64,000 nucleotides of DNA, taken from Quadrisphaera sp. DSM 44207 (GTDB taxonomy: Bacteria > Actinomycetota > Actinomycetes > Actinomycetales > Quadrisphaeraceae). Shown here in pieces: positions 48,234 to 57,676 of the stretch; positions within the stretch are counted from its first letter, which is position 1, and the number at the start of each line of letters is the position of its first letter. The stretch covers positions 434,001 through 498,000 of the forward strand of contig NZ_FNKA01000002.1 in the NCBI RefSeq assembly GCF_900101335.1, read 5' to 3'. A model generated the notes under the pieces. It made no database searches, was not told where the DNA came from, and saw only the letters and a program-made list of their open reading frames with translations. The position numbers were made by a program, and so were the translations under genes.

Positions 48234-49832
48234 TCAGGCGAGGGAGACCAGCTCCGCGTACTCGGGGGTCCACAGGTCCTCCTGGCCGTCGGGCAGGAGG
48301 ACGACGCGCTCGGGCTCGAGCGCGTGCACCGCGCCCTCGTCGTGCGTGACGAGGACGACGGCGCCCGAGTAGCGGCGCAGCGCGTCGAGCACCTCCGCCC
48401 GCGAGGCGGGGTCGAGGTTGTTCGTCGGCTCGTCGAGCAGCAGCACGTTGGCCGCGGAGACGACGAGCATCGCCAGCGCCAGGCGCGTCTTCTCCCCGCC
48501 CGAGAGCACCCCGGCCGGCTTGTGCACGTCGTCCCCGACGAAGAGGAAGGAGCCGAGCACGCTGCGCACGCCGGTGTCGTCGAGGTCCGGGGCGGCGCTG
48601 CGCATGTTCTCCAGCACCGTGCGGCCGACGTCGAGGGTCTCGTGCTCCTGCGCGTAGTAGCCCAGCCGGAGCCCGTGCCCGGGCTGCACCGCCCCGGTGT
48701 CGGGGGTCTCCAGGCCCGCCAGCAGGCGCAGCAGCGTCGTCTTCCCGGCGCCGTTGAGGCCGAGGACGACGACCTTGCTCCCGCGGTCGATCGCGAGGTC
48801 GACCCCGGCGAAGATCTCCAGCGAGCCGTAGGACTTGCTGATCCGCTCCGCCGTCAGGGGCGTGCGCCCGCACGCGGCGGGCTCGGGGAAGCGCAGCCGG
48901 GCCACGCGGTCGGCCTGCCGCTCGCCCTCCACGCCCGCGAGCATCCGCTCGGCGCGCTTGGCCATGTTCTGCGCCGCGACGGCCTTCGTGGCCTTCGCCC
49001 GCATCTTGTCCGCCTGCGCCAGCAGCGCCCCGGCCTTCTTCTCGGCGTTCGCCCGCTCGCGCCGGCGCCGCTCCTCGTCCGTGGCGCGCTGCTGCAGGTA
49101 GGTGCGGTACCCGACGTTGTAGACGTCGAGGGCGGCGCGGTTGGCGTCCAGGTGCAGCACGCGCGTGCACACCGCGGCGAGCAGGTCGACGTCGTGGCTG
49201 ATGACGACGAGGCCGCCGGTGTGGGTGCGCAGGTGCTCGCGCAGCCACCCGATCGAGTCGGCGTCGAGGTGGTTGGTGGGCTCGTCCAGCAGCAGCACCT
49301 CGGCGTCGGAGAAGAGGATGCGCGCGAGCTCCACGCGCCGGCGCTGGCCGCCGGAGAGGGTGCGCAGCGGCTGGGCGAGCACCCGCTCGGGCAGGTTCAG
49401 GTTGCTCGCGATGCGGCTGGCCTCGCTCTCGGCGGCGTAGCCTCCGGCGGCGGTGAAGCGGGCCTCCAGGCGCGGGTAGCGCGCCATCGCGGCGTCGCGC
49501 ACGGCCGGGTCGTCGCTGGCCATCTCCAGCTCGGTCTCGCGCATCTTGCGCACGACGACGTCGAGGCCGCGCGCGGACAGGACGCGGTCGGCGGCGAGCT
49601 GGCCCAGGTCGCCGCTGCGCGGGTCCTGCGGCAGGTAGCCGACCGGGCCGTCGCTGCTCACGGTGCCGCCGGCCGGCTGGGCCTCGCCGGCGAGCACCTT
49701 CGTCAGGGTGGTCTTGCCGGCGCCGTTGCGGCCCACCAGGCCGACCCGGTCGCCGCGCCCGACGCGGAAGGTGGCGCCCTCCACCAGGAGGCGGGCGCCG
49801 GCGCGCAGCTCCACGTCGGTCGCCGTGATCAT
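48234..49832 (-). CDS. ABC-F family ATPase (ribosome-associated)
   Basis: 532 residues with two ATPase domains and no membrane helices. First domain: GRNGAGKTTLTKVLAG near residue 35, LSGGQRRRVELARILF near 158, LLLDEPTNHLDADS. A charged linker rich in Arg, Lys and Glu (EERRRRERANAEKKAGALL) follows. Second domain: GLNGAGKTTLLRLLAG near 355, LSGGEKTRLALAMLVV near 440 and LLLDEPTNNLDPAS. These proteins act at the ribosomal E site; antibiotic resistance cannot be inferred. A TAGGAT hexamer lies 9 nt before the ATG. Confidence 0.92.
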   Translation of the reverse strand: MITATDVELRAGARLLVEGATFRVGRGDRVGLVGRNGAGKTTLTKVLAGEAQPAGGTVSSDGPVGYLPQDPRSGDLGQLAADRVLSARGLDVVVRKMRETELEMASDDPAVRDAAMARYPRLEARFTAAGGYAAESEASRIASNLNLPERVLAQPLRTLSGGQRRRVELARILFSDAEVLLLDEPTNHLDADSIGWLREHLRTHTGGLVVISHDVDLLAAVCTRVLHLDANRAALDVYNVGYRTYLQQRATDEERRRRERANAEKKAGALLAQADKMRAKATKAVAAQNMAKRAERMLAGVEGERQADRVARLRFPEPAACGRTPLTAERISKSYGSLEIFAGVDLAIDRGSKVVVLGLNGAGKTTLLRLLAGLETPDTGAVQPGHGLRLGYYAQEHETLDVGRTVLENMRSAAPDLDDTGVRSVLGSFLFVGDDVHKPAGVLSGGEKTRLALAMLVVSAANVLLLDEPTNNLDPASRAEVLDALRRYSGAVVLVTHDEGAVHALEPERVVLLPDGQEDLWTPEYAELVSLA

Positions 49833-49982
49833 GTCGTCATCATCCTACCGGGCGGCGGCCCGCCACCCCGTCGTCCCCGTCCGTGCCGGAGGGGTTCAGC
49901 GCACGAGGGCCCCGCGCTGTTCCCGCACCCGCACGACCCGCCCGGGGTGCCGGCTGGTGCCGCTCCGGTCACGCTGGGTGCC

Positions 49983-50771
49983 ATGAGCGTCCCGACCCCG
50001 GCCGCGCAGCTACCCGGCGGCGTCGCCATGCCCCTGCTCGGCCTCGGCACCTGGCAGCTGAGCGGCGAGGCCGGCTACCGGGCGGTGCGCACCGCCCTGG
50101 AGACCGGCTACCGCTCGATCGACACCGCGACGACGTACGGCAACGAGGCCGAGGTCGGGCGGGCGCTGCGCGACAGCGGCCTGGCCCGCGAGGAGGTCTT
50201 CGTCACCACCAAGCTGCCGCCGCAGCGCGCCGGGCGGGAGGAGGAGACGCTGCGGGCCAGCCTGGACGCCCTGGGCACCTCCTTCGTGGACCTGTGGCTG
50301 GTGCACTGGCCGCCGGACGGGCGGGCGCGGCCGAGCACCTGGGAGCGGTTCCTCGCCGCCCGCGAGCAGGGGCTGGCCCGCGCGGTGGGCGTGAGCAACT
50401 ACAGCACCGCCCAGGTCGACGAGCTGGTCGCCGCCACCGGCGAGGCGCCGGCGGTGGACCAGGTGCGCTGGGGCCCAGCCCTGCACGACCCGCGGTTCCT
50501 GCACGAGTGCGCCGAGCGCGGCGTGGTCGTCGAGGGCTACTCGCCGTTCAAGAGCACCGACCTGGGCGACCCGGTGCTCGCCGAGGTCGCCGCGGCGCAC
50601 GGGGTCACCCCGCAGCAGGTGGTGCTGCGCTGGCACCTGGAGCACGGGATCGTGGTGATCCCGAAGTCCGCCTCGCCGGAGCGGATCGCGGCCAACGCCG
50701 ACGTCCTCGGCTTCTCGCTGTCGGCGCAGGAGGTCACCCGCGTCGACGGCCTCAGCCGGGTGCGTCGCTGA
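49983..50771 (+). CDS. Aldo/keto reductase
   Basis: 262 residues. The AKR tetrad is visible: Asp and Tyr in SIDTATTYGNEAEVGRAL near residue 40, Lys in FVTTKLP near 72 and His in DLWLVHWPPDG near 103. VGVSNYSTAQVDEL and IPKSASPERIAAN (NADPH site) follow. Prefers 2,5-diketo-gluconate-type or general carbonyls; substrate unknown. Its last 20 bp overlap the convergent gene. Confidence 0.93.
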   Translation: MSVPTPAAQLPGGVAMPLLGLGTWQLSGEAGYRAVRTALETGYRSIDTATTYGNEAEVGRALRDSGLAREEVFVTTKLPPQRAGREEETLRASLDALGTSFVDLWLVHWPPDGRARPSTWERFLAAREQGLARAVGVSNYSTAQVDELVAATGEAPAVDQVRWGPALHDPRFLHECAERGVVVEGYSPFKSTDLGDPVLAEVAAAHGVTPQQVVLRWHLEHGIVVIPKSASPERIAANADVLGFSLSAQEVTRVDGLSRVRR

Positions 50772-51426
50772 CGCGCACCCGCACCGCGCGGCACCGCTGC
50801 GCCGCCTCGGCGAGCACCTGCAGGCGCGGCTCCCGCACGTCCATCAGGGGGGCCCGGGGCAGCGCGGCGGCGCTGCGCAGCCGCGGGTCCTCCAGGACGG
50901 CGGCCAGCAGCGGCCGGTCGCCGCCCGGCACGAGCAGCTGGGGAGCGCCCGGCGCCCGGTGCAGCACCCGCACCGCCGCGTCGGCGGCCGCCGTCGCCAG
51001 CTCGCCGGCCTGCCCGGAGCGGCGGCGGGCGTAGCGCTGCTGCGACCAGCCGCCGGCCGCGGTGCGGGACTGCACGTACCGGCTCGCCGAGGCGTGGTCG
51101 AGCAGGGCCCCGTCGCGGGCCAGCCCGACGGCGGCGCCGCCGCGGCGCACCAGCAGCAGCAGCGCCGTGCACGAGGCGCCGGCGTGGCGGGCGAGCGCCG
51201 CGACGGGGCCCTCCTCGCCCGGCGGCGGCAGCGGGGGTCGCGGGACCTCCAGCACCGCCACGGCGCCGTCGGTCGCGCTCAGCCGCACGACCGCGTCCTC
51301 GACCGCCGCGGCCTCGACCGCCGCGGCGCAGCCGCCGTGGGCGGCGCTGAACCGCTCCACCCAGCCGGCGAGGCGCTCCGGGGAGACCTCCACCAGCCGC
51401 GAGGCGGGCGTCGCCGGCCGGCTCAG
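50752..51426 (-). CDS. acVLRF1-like peptidyl-tRNA hydrolase/release-factor-type protein
   Basis: About 224 residues. RYVQSRTAAGGWSQQRYARRRSGQ near the centre is the Vms1/eRF1-like loop (GG-x-Q region followed by the basic RxARRR run) seen in actinobacterial VLRF1 proteins. These are thought to cleave peptidyl-tRNA on stalled 50S subunits. The N-terminus RLVEVSPERLAGWVERF matches the family only if translation starts upstream of GTG 51393; CTG 51426, overlapping the preceding stop (CTGA), is the only candidate. It is the last gene after the suf operon. Confidence 0.68.
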   Translation of the reverse strand: MSRPATPASRLVEVSPERLAGWVERFSAAHGGCAAAVEAAAVEDAVVRLSATDGAVAVLEVPRPPLPPPGEEGPVAALARHAGASCTALLLLVRRGGAAVGLARDGALLDHASASRYVQSRTAAGGWSQQRYARRRSGQAGELATAAADAAVRVLHRAPGAPQLLVPGGDRPLLAAVLEDPRLRSAAALPRAPLMDVREPRLQVLAEAAQRCRAVRVRVSDAPG

Positions 51427-51809
51427 ACGTTGAAGCCCAGGGCGCGCAGCTGGTCGCGGCCGTCGTCGGTGATCTTGCCCATGTCCCACGGCGGCATCCA
51501 GACCCAGTTGATCCGGTGGCCGGGAACGAGCCCGGCGAGGGCCTGGGCGGTCTGGTCCTCGATCACATCGGTCAGCGGGCACGCCGCCGAGGTCAGGGTC
51601 ATGTCGATGACGGCCTGCCCGTCGGGCTCAACGCTCAGGCCGTACACGAGCCCGAGGTCGACGACGTTGATGCCGAGCTCGGGGTCGATGACGTCCTTGA
51701 GGGCCTCCTCGACCAGCTCCAGGCGCGGCGCGCCCGCAGCGCCCGCGCCGTCGGTCTCGCCGGGCGCTGCGGCGTCCTGCGCGGGCTGGGTGGTGAGCTG
51801 CTCGCTCAT
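51423..51809 (-). CDS. sufT: SufT-like metal-sulfur cluster assembly factor (DUF59)
   Basis: 128 residues. A disordered N-terminus precedes the MIP18/DUF59 fold: LKDVIDPELGINVVDLGLVYGL near residue 37, MTLTSAACPLTDVIEDQ with the conserved Cys near 76, and VWMPPWDMGKITDDGRDQLRALGF. It helps in FeS maturation and is at its usual place at the end of the suf operon. The ATG overlaps the sufU stop. Confidence 0.92.
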   Translation of the reverse strand: MSEQLTTQPAQDAAAPGETDGAGAAGAPRLELVEEALKDVIDPELGINVVDLGLVYGLSVEPDGQAVIDMTLTSAACPLTDVIEDQTAQALAGLVPGHRINWVWMPPWDMGKITDDGRDQLRALGFNV

Positions 51810-52309
51810 CGGTCCTCCAGGGTCGGCCGGCTCTCACCGGCACCAGCGTCGGGGCGGGCGGGACCCTTCCCCGCCGTGCGCGCGAGGGCGTCGCGCAGCG
51901 CGGCCCAGCCCAGCAGGGCGCACCTGACCCGGGCCGGGAAGCGGCGCACGCCCGCGAAGGCGGCGACGTCCCCGTGCACCTGCGGGTCGGGCTCGGCGCG
52001 CCCCTGCAGCACCTCCAGGACGCCGTCGTAGCGGGCCAGGGCCTGGGCGACGGTGCCGCCGACGACCTCGTCGGTCATCACCGAGGAGCCGGCGACGCTG
52101 ATGGCGCACCCCTGCGCGTCGTAGGAGACGTCACGCACGAGCGCCGCCGCCCCGTCGCCGTCGAGCAGCAGCCGCAGGCGCACCTCGTCGCCGCAGGTGG
52201 GGTTGACGTGGTGCACCTCGACGTCGAACGGGTCGCGCAGGCCCGCCCCGTGCGGCTCGCGCGCGTGGTCGAGGATCAGCTCCCCGTAGAGGGACCGCAG
52301 GCCGCTCAC
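51806..52309 (-). CDS. sufU: Fe-S cluster assembly protein SufU
   Basis: 167 residues. Zinc/sulfur acceptor cysteines are seen in HVNPTCGDEVRLRL, YDAQGCAISVAGSSVMTDEVVG and VRCALLGWAALRDAL, with Asp in TCGDE. It accepts sulfur from SufS. The GTG start is 7 nt after sufS, and the last bases overlap sufT by ATGA. Confidence 0.94.
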   Translation of the reverse strand: MSGLRSLYGELILDHAREPHGAGLRDPFDVEVHHVNPTCGDEVRLRLLLDGDGAAALVRDVSYDAQGCAISVAGSSVMTDEVVGGTVAQALARYDGVLEVLQGRAEPDPQVHGDVAAFAGVRRFPARVRCALLGWAALRDALARTAGKGPARPDAGAGESRPTLEDR

Positions 52310-52316
52310 CGGCGCC

Positions 52317-53600
52317 TCACCCTCCCGCCCGGGCCAGGCCCGGGGCGCCGAAGAAGTGCCGCACCCGCTCCAGGCCGTCGACGAGCGCGTCGACCTCCGC
52401 CTCGGTGGTGTACAGGTAGGACGACGCCCGGGTCGTGGCCGGCACGCCGAAGCGCACGTGCAGCGGCCGGGCGCAGTGCTGGCCGGTGCGCACGGCGATG
52501 CCGAGGGAGTCCAGCACCTGCCCGACGTCGTGCGGGTGCACCCCGTCGAGGACGAAGGAGACCGCGCCGCCGCGCTCGTGCGCCTCGCGGGGGCCGAGCA
52601 CCCGCAGGCCCGGCACGCTCGCCAGGCCGTCGAGCAGGCGGGCCGTGACGGCCCGCTCGTGCGCGGCGACGGCGTCCATGCCGACGCCCTGCAGGTACCG
52701 CACCGCGGCGCCGAGCCCGACCGCCTGGGTGATGGGCGGCGTGCCGGCCTCGAAGCGGTGCGGCGGCTCGGCGTAGGTGGAGCCGGCGAGGTCGACGACG
52801 CCGACCATCTCCCCGCCGCCGAGGAACGGCGGCAGCTGCGCCAGCAGCTCCCGGCGCCCCCAGAGCACGCCGATCCCGGTGGGCCCGCACATCTTGTGGC
52901 CCGTGAAGGCGAGCAGGTCGGCGCCGAGGGCGGCGACGTCCACGGGTAGCTGCGGCACCGCCTGGGCGCCGTCGACGACCACGAGGGCGCCGACGGCGTG
53001 CGCGCGCCGGGCCACCTCGGCGACCGGGTTGACGGTGCCGAGGACGTTGGAGACCCACGCCAGGGAGACGACCCTCGTGCGCTGCGACAGCTGCGCGTCG
53101 AGGGAGTCGAGGTCCAGGCGCCCGTCGTCGGTGACCTCCACCCACCGCAGCACCGCGCCGGTGCGCTGGCACAGCAGCTGCCAGGGCACGAGGTTGGAGT
53201 GGTGCTCCAGCGCCGTGACGAGCACCTCGTCGCCCGGCCCGACGCGCAGCGGCTCCGGCGCCCACGCGAGCACGCCCGCGACGAGGTTCAGCGCCTCCGA
53301 GGCGTTCTTGGTGAAGACCACCTCGTCCGGGCCGGCGGCGCCGACGAAGCCGGCGACGGCCTCGCGCGCGCCCTCGTAGGCCGCCGTCGCCTCGGCGCCC
53401 AGCTGGTGCGCCGAGCGCGCGACGTTGGCGTTGGAGCGGCTGTCGTGCTCGGCCACGGCCTCGAGCACCGCGCGCGGCTTCTGGGAGGTCGCGGCGGAGT
53501 CGAGGTAGACCAGCGGTGCGCCCCCGTCGAGGCGGCGCGCGAGGATGGGGAAGTCCTCGCGCAGCCGCTCGACGTCCAGCGCCGCTCCTGCGGTGCTCAT
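52317..53600 (-). CDS. sufS: Cysteine desulfurase SufS
   Basis: 427 residues. PLP lysine in FTGHKMCGPTGIGVLWG near 225, cofactor contacts in VLVTALEHHSNLVPWQLL and VVDGAQAVPQLPVDV, and the catalytic cysteine in RTGQHCARPLHVRFG near 367. Class V aminotransferase fold, group II desulfurase. It passes sulfur to SufU for SufBCD. A 22-nt gap separates it from sufC. Confidence 0.95.
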   Translation of the reverse strand: MSTAGAALDVERLREDFPILARRLDGGAPLVYLDSAATSQKPRAVLEAVAEHDSRSNANVARSAHQLGAEATAAYEGAREAVAGFVGAAGPDEVVFTKNASEALNLVAGVLAWAPEPLRVGPGDEVLVTALEHHSNLVPWQLLCQRTGAVLRWVEVTDDGRLDLDSLDAQLSQRTRVVSLAWVSNVLGTVNPVAEVARRAHAVGALVVVDGAQAVPQLPVDVAALGADLLAFTGHKMCGPTGIGVLWGRRELLAQLPPFLGGGEMVGVVDLAGSTYAEPPHRFEAGTPPITQAVGLGAAVRYLQGVGMDAVAAHERAVTARLLDGLASVPGLRVLGPREAHERGGAVSFVLDGVHPHDVGQVLDSLGIAVRTGQHCARPLHVRFGVPATTRASSYLYTTEAEVDALVDGLERVRHFFGAPGLARAGG

Positions 53601-53622
53601 GGCCGGTGCGCGCCCGCTCGTC

Positions 53623-54381
53623 TCAGGCCGGGGTGAGGAAGCGGTCGTAGCCGTTCTCCTCGAGGTCCTCGGCGAGCTCGGGCCCGCCCTCCTCGGCCAC
53701 GCGGCCGGCCACGAAGACGTGGACGAAGTCCGGCGTCACGTAGCGCAGGATCCGCGTGTAGTGGGTGATCAGCAGCACGCCGGACTCCCCGGTGGCGCGC
53801 AGCCGGTTGACGCCCTCGGAGACGATCTTCAGGGCGTCGACGTCCAGGCCGGAGTCGGTCTCGTCGAGGACGGCGAACTTCGGCTGCAGCAGCTCCATCT
53901 GGAGGATCTCGTGGCGCTTCTTCTCGCCGCCCGAGAAGCCCTCGTTGACGTTGCGCTCGGCGAAGGCGGGGTCCATGCGCAGGGCCTGCATGGCGGTGCG
54001 CACGTCCTTGGTCCAGTGCCGCAGGTTCGGCGCCGTGCCGTCGATCGCGGTCTTGGCGGTGCGCAGGAAGTTCGACACCGTCACGCCCGGCACCTCCACC
54101 GGGTACTGCATGGCGAGGAACAGGCCCGCGCGGGCGCGCTCGTCGACGCTCATCTCCAGGACGTCCTCGCCGTCCAGCGCCACGGAGCCGCTGGTGACGG
54201 TGTACTTCGGGTGCCCGGCGATGGAGTAGGCCAGCGTCGACTTGCCCGAGCCGTTCGGGCCCATGATCGCGTGGGTCTCTCCGGAGCGGACGGTCAGGTC
54301 GACGCCGCGCAGGATCTCCTTGGCGCCGGCGTCGGGGGTGTCGACCGTGACGTGCAGGTCGCGGATCTCCAGGGTGGACAT
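53623..54381 (-). CDS. sufC: Fe-S cluster assembly ATPase SufC
   Basis: 252 residues. Walker A GPNGSGKSTLAYSIAG near residue 38, Q-loop FLAMQYPVEVPGV, signature FSGGEKKRHEI near 148, Walker B with the SufC-type FAVLDETDSGLDVDAL. An ATPase that drives SufBCD remodelling. Confidence 0.96.
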   Translation of the reverse strand: MSTLEIRDLHVTVDTPDAGAKEILRGVDLTVRSGETHAIMGPNGSGKSTLAYSIAGHPKYTVTSGSVALDGEDVLEMSVDERARAGLFLAMQYPVEVPGVTVSNFLRTAKTAIDGTAPNLRHWTKDVRTAMQALRMDPAFAERNVNEGFSGGEKKRHEILQMELLQPKFAVLDETDSGLDVDALKIVSEGVNRLRATGESGVLLITHYTRILRYVTPDFVHVFVAGRVAEEGGPELAEDLEENGYDRFLTPA

Positions 54382-54396
54382 GTCGGCTCCAGGGGG

Positions 54397-54738
54397 TCAG
54401 GCGGCCGGCTCGGCGTCGACGTCCACGAGGACGTCGTCACCGGAGACGGTCAGCCGGTAGACGGGGATCGGGGCGGTGGCCGGCAGGCTGCTCGGCTCGC
54501 CGGTGCGCAGGTCGAAGCGCGACCCGTGCAGCCAGCACTCGATCTCGCAGCCCTCGACGTCGCCTTCGGACAGGGCGATGTCCTGGTGGCTGCACAGGTC
54601 CGAGACGGCGTGCAGGGCGCCGTCCTCGTCGCGCACGACGGCCACGGGCACCTCCGCGCCGTCGGCGCTCGTGGCGCTCACGCGCACGGCGCCGACCTGC
54701 GGGACGTCGGCGAGGGCGCACACGCGCTGCGCGCTCAC
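54397..54738 (-). CDS. Rieske-type [2Fe-2S] ferredoxin of the suf operon
   Basis: 113 residues. Cluster motifs CSHQDIALSEG (C-x-H) near residue 50 and CWLHGSRFDLRTG (C-x2-H) near 70. The fold is that of non-heme Rieske ferredoxins (NirD-like), and the gene sits between sufD and sufC as in many actinobacteria. It may supply electrons. GTG 54738 overlaps the sufD stop (GTGA). Confidence 0.93.
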   Translation of the reverse strand: MSAQRVCALADVPQVGAVRVSATSADGAEVPVAVVRDEDGALHAVSDLCSHQDIALSEGDVEGCEIECWLHGSRFDLRTGEPSSLPATAPIPVYRLTVSGDDVLVDVDAEPAA

Positions 54739-56243
54739 GCCCCCGCCCCCAGCGTCGCGGCGCCGGTCAGGGGCACGGGCGCCTCGCCGGTGCCGACGGC
54801 CGGCAGCGCCGCCTGCTCCAGCTCGGCCTCGATGGCCGCCATGAGCGCGTCGGTGACCTCCGCGACGCCGATCTTCTGCAGCACGTCGGCGAAGAAGGCC
54901 CGGACGACGAGGCGGCGCGCCAGCTCCTCCGGGATCCCGCGCGACTGCAGGTAGAACAGCTGCTCGTCGTCGAAGCGGCCGGTGGCGCTGGCGTGCCCGG
55001 CGCCGACGATCTCGCCCGTCTCGATCTCCAGGTTCGGCACCGAGTCGGCGCGCGCGCCCGGGGTGAGCACGAGGTTGCGGTTGAGCTCGTAGGTGTCGGT
55101 GCCCAGCGCCCCGTCGCGGATCAGCACGTCCCCGACCCAGACGGTGTGGGCCGTGGCGCCCTGCAGCGCGCCCTTGTACATGACGTTGCTGCGGCAGCTG
55201 GGCGCGGCGTGGTCGACGAACGAGCGGTGCTCCAGGTGCTGGCCCGCGTCGGCGAAGTAGACGCCGAGCAGCTCCGCGTCGCCGCCCGGGCCGGCGTAGC
55301 GCACCGTCGCCCCCAGCCGCACCACGGCGCCGCCGAGGGTGACGACGACGTGCTTGAACGTCGCGTCGCGGCCGACGAGGGCGTCGTGCTGGCTGGCGTG
55401 CACCGCGTCCTCGTCCCACTGCTGGACGCTGACGACGGTCAGCTGCGCGCCGTCGCCGACGCGCACCTCCACGCCGCTGGCGACCGCGCCGGACCCGGCG
55501 TGGTGGACCACGACGGTGGCGCGGCTGAACGGCCCGGCGTCGACCACGAGGTGGCCCGCGCCCCGGGCCCCGCTCGAGCGCACCGCGACGCGCACGGGCG
55601 CCTCGAGGGAGGCCTCGGGGGCGATGCGGACGACGTCCGCGCCGGCGGCGTCGGCGTAGGCGACGGCCGCGGCCCGGTCACCGGGCACGAAGGCGACCCC
55701 GCGCGCGGGGTCGCCGGCGCCGACGCGGGTGTGCGTGACGCCGTCGGGGGCCTCGACGGTGGTGGTCAGGCCCGCCGCGGCGCCGGCGTCGGGGGCGAAG
55801 AGCGGCGCCAGCGGCCCGAGGGGGGTGAAGCGCCACTCCTCCTCCCGGCCCGTGGGCACGGGGAAGTCGTCGACGGCGAAGGAGGTCAGCCGCTCGGCGC
55901 GGCTGGCCTCCGGCACCCCGGCGCCGTGGGAGTGGGCGCCCAGCCCGTGCTGGGCCCCGCCCCCCGCCGCGCCGTCGGGCCCGCCCCCGCTCGCACGGGC
56001 GTCGAGCTCGTCGCGGGTGCCCGGGCGCGCGTCGGCCGGGGAGTACCCGGGGCCGGCCGCGACCGAGCTGTCGATGGCGACGTCCGCGGGAGCCGCGGCC
56101 GCCAGGTCCACGGCCTTCTCCTGCCGGCGCTCGTCACCGGCCCCGTCCGGGGCGTCGCCGGGGCGGAGCGCCTCGACGACGCCCCGCACGGCGTCCTCGA
56201 CCGCGGCGGTGACGGCTTCCGTGGTGCTGCGCGCGTCCGCCAT
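54735..56243 (-). CDS. sufD: Fe-S cluster assembly protein SufD with long N-terminal extension
   Basis: 502 residues; SufD is usually 380-430. The conserved part begins near residue 115 (SRAERLTSFAVDDFPVPTG), then REEEWRFTPLGPL, SCRSNVMYKGALQGATAHTVW, DTYELNRNLVLTPGARADSVPNLEIE and GHASATGRFDDEQLFYLQSRGI. Residues 1-110 are low complexity, rich in Asp, Ala and Gly with HGLGAHSHG. A start within that stretch is possible, but ATG 56243 is coupled to sufB and has GGAGCGG upstream. Confidence 0.93.
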   Translation of the reverse strand: MADARSTTEAVTAAVEDAVRGVVEALRPGDAPDGAGDERRQEKAVDLAAAAPADVAIDSSVAAGPGYSPADARPGTRDELDARASGGGPDGAAGGGAQHGLGAHSHGAGVPEASRAERLTSFAVDDFPVPTGREEEWRFTPLGPLAPLFAPDAGAAAGLTTTVEAPDGVTHTRVGAGDPARGVAFVPGDRAAAVAYADAAGADVVRIAPEASLEAPVRVAVRSSGARGAGHLVVDAGPFSRATVVVHHAGSGAVASGVEVRVGDGAQLTVVSVQQWDEDAVHASQHDALVGRDATFKHVVVTLGGAVVRLGATVRYAGPGGDAELLGVYFADAGQHLEHRSFVDHAAPSCRSNVMYKGALQGATAHTVWVGDVLIRDGALGTDTYELNRNLVLTPGARADSVPNLEIETGEIVGAGHASATGRFDDEQLFYLQSRGIPEELARRLVVRAFFADVLQKIGVAEVTDALMAAIEAELEQAALPAVGTGEAPVPLTGAATLGAGA

Positions 56244-56245
56244 GC

Positions 56246-57676
56246 TCAGCCGACCGCTCCTTCCATCTGCAGCTCGATGAGCCGGTTCAGCTCGAGGGCG
56301 TACTCCATCGGCAGCTCGCGCGCGATCGGCTCGATGAAGCCGCGCACGATCATCGCCATCGCCTCGTCCTCGGCCATGCCGCGCGACATCAGGTAGAACA
56401 GCTGGTCCTCGCTGACCTTGGACACCGTGGCCTCGTGGCCCATGACGACGTCGTCCTCGCGGACGTCGACGTACGGGTAGGTGTCGGAGCGGGAGTTGCT
56501 GTCCACCAGCAGCGCGTCGCAGCGCACCGTGGACGCCGAGTGGCCGGCGCCCTCGAGCACCTGCACCAGGCCGCGGTAGGAGGCGCGCCCGCCGCTGCGG
56601 GCCACCGACTTGGAGATGATCGAGGACGACGTGTGCGGCGCCGCGTGGACCATCTTCGCGCCGGCGTCCTGGTGCTGGCCCTCGCCGGCGAAGGCGATGG
56701 ACAGCGTCTCGCCCTTGGCGTGCTCGCCGAGCAGGAAGATCGCCGGGTACTTCATCGTGACCTTGGAGCCGATGTTGCCGTCGACCCACTCCATGGTCGC
56801 GCCCTCGGCGGCGGTCGCCCGCTTGGTGACCAGGTTGTACACGTTGTTCGACCAGTTCTGGATCGTCGTGTACCGCACGCGGGCGTTCTTCTTCACGACG
56901 ATCTCCACGACCGCGGAGTGCAGCGAGTCGGACGTGTAGATCGGCGCGGTGCAGCCCTCGACGTAGTGCACGTACGAGCCCTCGTCCGCGATGATCAGCG
57001 TGCGCTCGAACTGGCCCATGTTCTCGGTGTTGATCCGGAAGTAGGCCTGCAGCGGGATGTCCACGTGCACGCCCGGCGGCACGTAGATGAACGACCCGCC
57101 GGACCACACGGCCGTGTTCAGCGCGGCGAACTTGTTGTCCCCCGGCGGGATGACGGAGCCGAAGTACTCGGCGAACAGCTCCGGGTGCTCGCGCAGGCCC
57201 GTGTCGGTGTCGACGAAGATCACGCCCTGGGCCTCGAGGTCCTCGCGGATCTGGTGGTAGACGACCTCGGACTCGTACTGCGCGGCGACGCCGGCGACGA
57301 GGCGCTGCTTCTCCGCCTCGGGGATGCCGAGCCGGTCGTAGGTGTTCTTGATGTCCTCGGGCAGCTCGTCCCAGGACGTCGCCTGCTTCTCGGTGGAGCG
57401 CACGAAGTACTTGATGTTGTCGAAGTCGATGTCGGACAGGTCGCTGCCCCAGTCCGGCATCGGCTTGCGGTCGAACAGGCGCAGCGCCTTCAGGCGGGTG
57501 CGCAGCATCCAGTCCGGCTCGCCCTTGAGGGCGGAGATCTCGCGGACGACGTCCTCGGACAGGCCGCGGCGCGCGGTGGCGCCGGCGGTGTCGGCGTCGG
57601 CCCACCCGTACTGGTAGGTGCCCAGCCCCTGGAGCTCGGGGTTGCGGGCCTCGATGTCGGACAGCTCGGCGGTCAT
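56246..57676 (-). CDS. sufB: Fe-S cluster assembly protein SufB
   Basis: 476 residues. [95 protein letters not shown] and [17 protein letters not shown] are the expected blocks. It is the scaffold subunit of SufBCD. ATG 57676 overlaps the sufR stop (ATGA). No intein is present. Confidence 0.96.
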   Translation of the reverse strand: MTAELSDIEARNPELQGLGTYQYGWADADTAGATARRGLSEDVVREISALKGEPDWMLRTRLKALRLFDRKPMPDWGSDLSDIDFDNIKYFVRSTEKQATSWDELPEDIKNTYDRLGIPEAEKQRLVAGVAAQYESEVVYHQIREDLEAQGVIFVDTDTGLREHPELFAEYFGSVIPPGDNKFAALNTAVWSGGSFIYVPPGVHVDIPLQAYFRINTENMGQFERTLIIADEGSYVHYVEGCTAPIYTSDSLHSAVVEIVVKKNARVRYTTIQNWSNNVYNLVTKRATAAEGATMEWVDGNIGSKVTMKYPAIFLLGEHAKGETLSIAFAGEGQHQDAGAKMVHAAPHTSSSIISKSVARSGGRASYRGLVQVLEGAGHSASTVRCDALLVDSNSRSDTYPYVDVREDDVVMGHEATVSKVSEDQLFYLMSRGMAEDEAMAMIVRGFIEPIARELPMEYALELNRLIELQMEGAVG

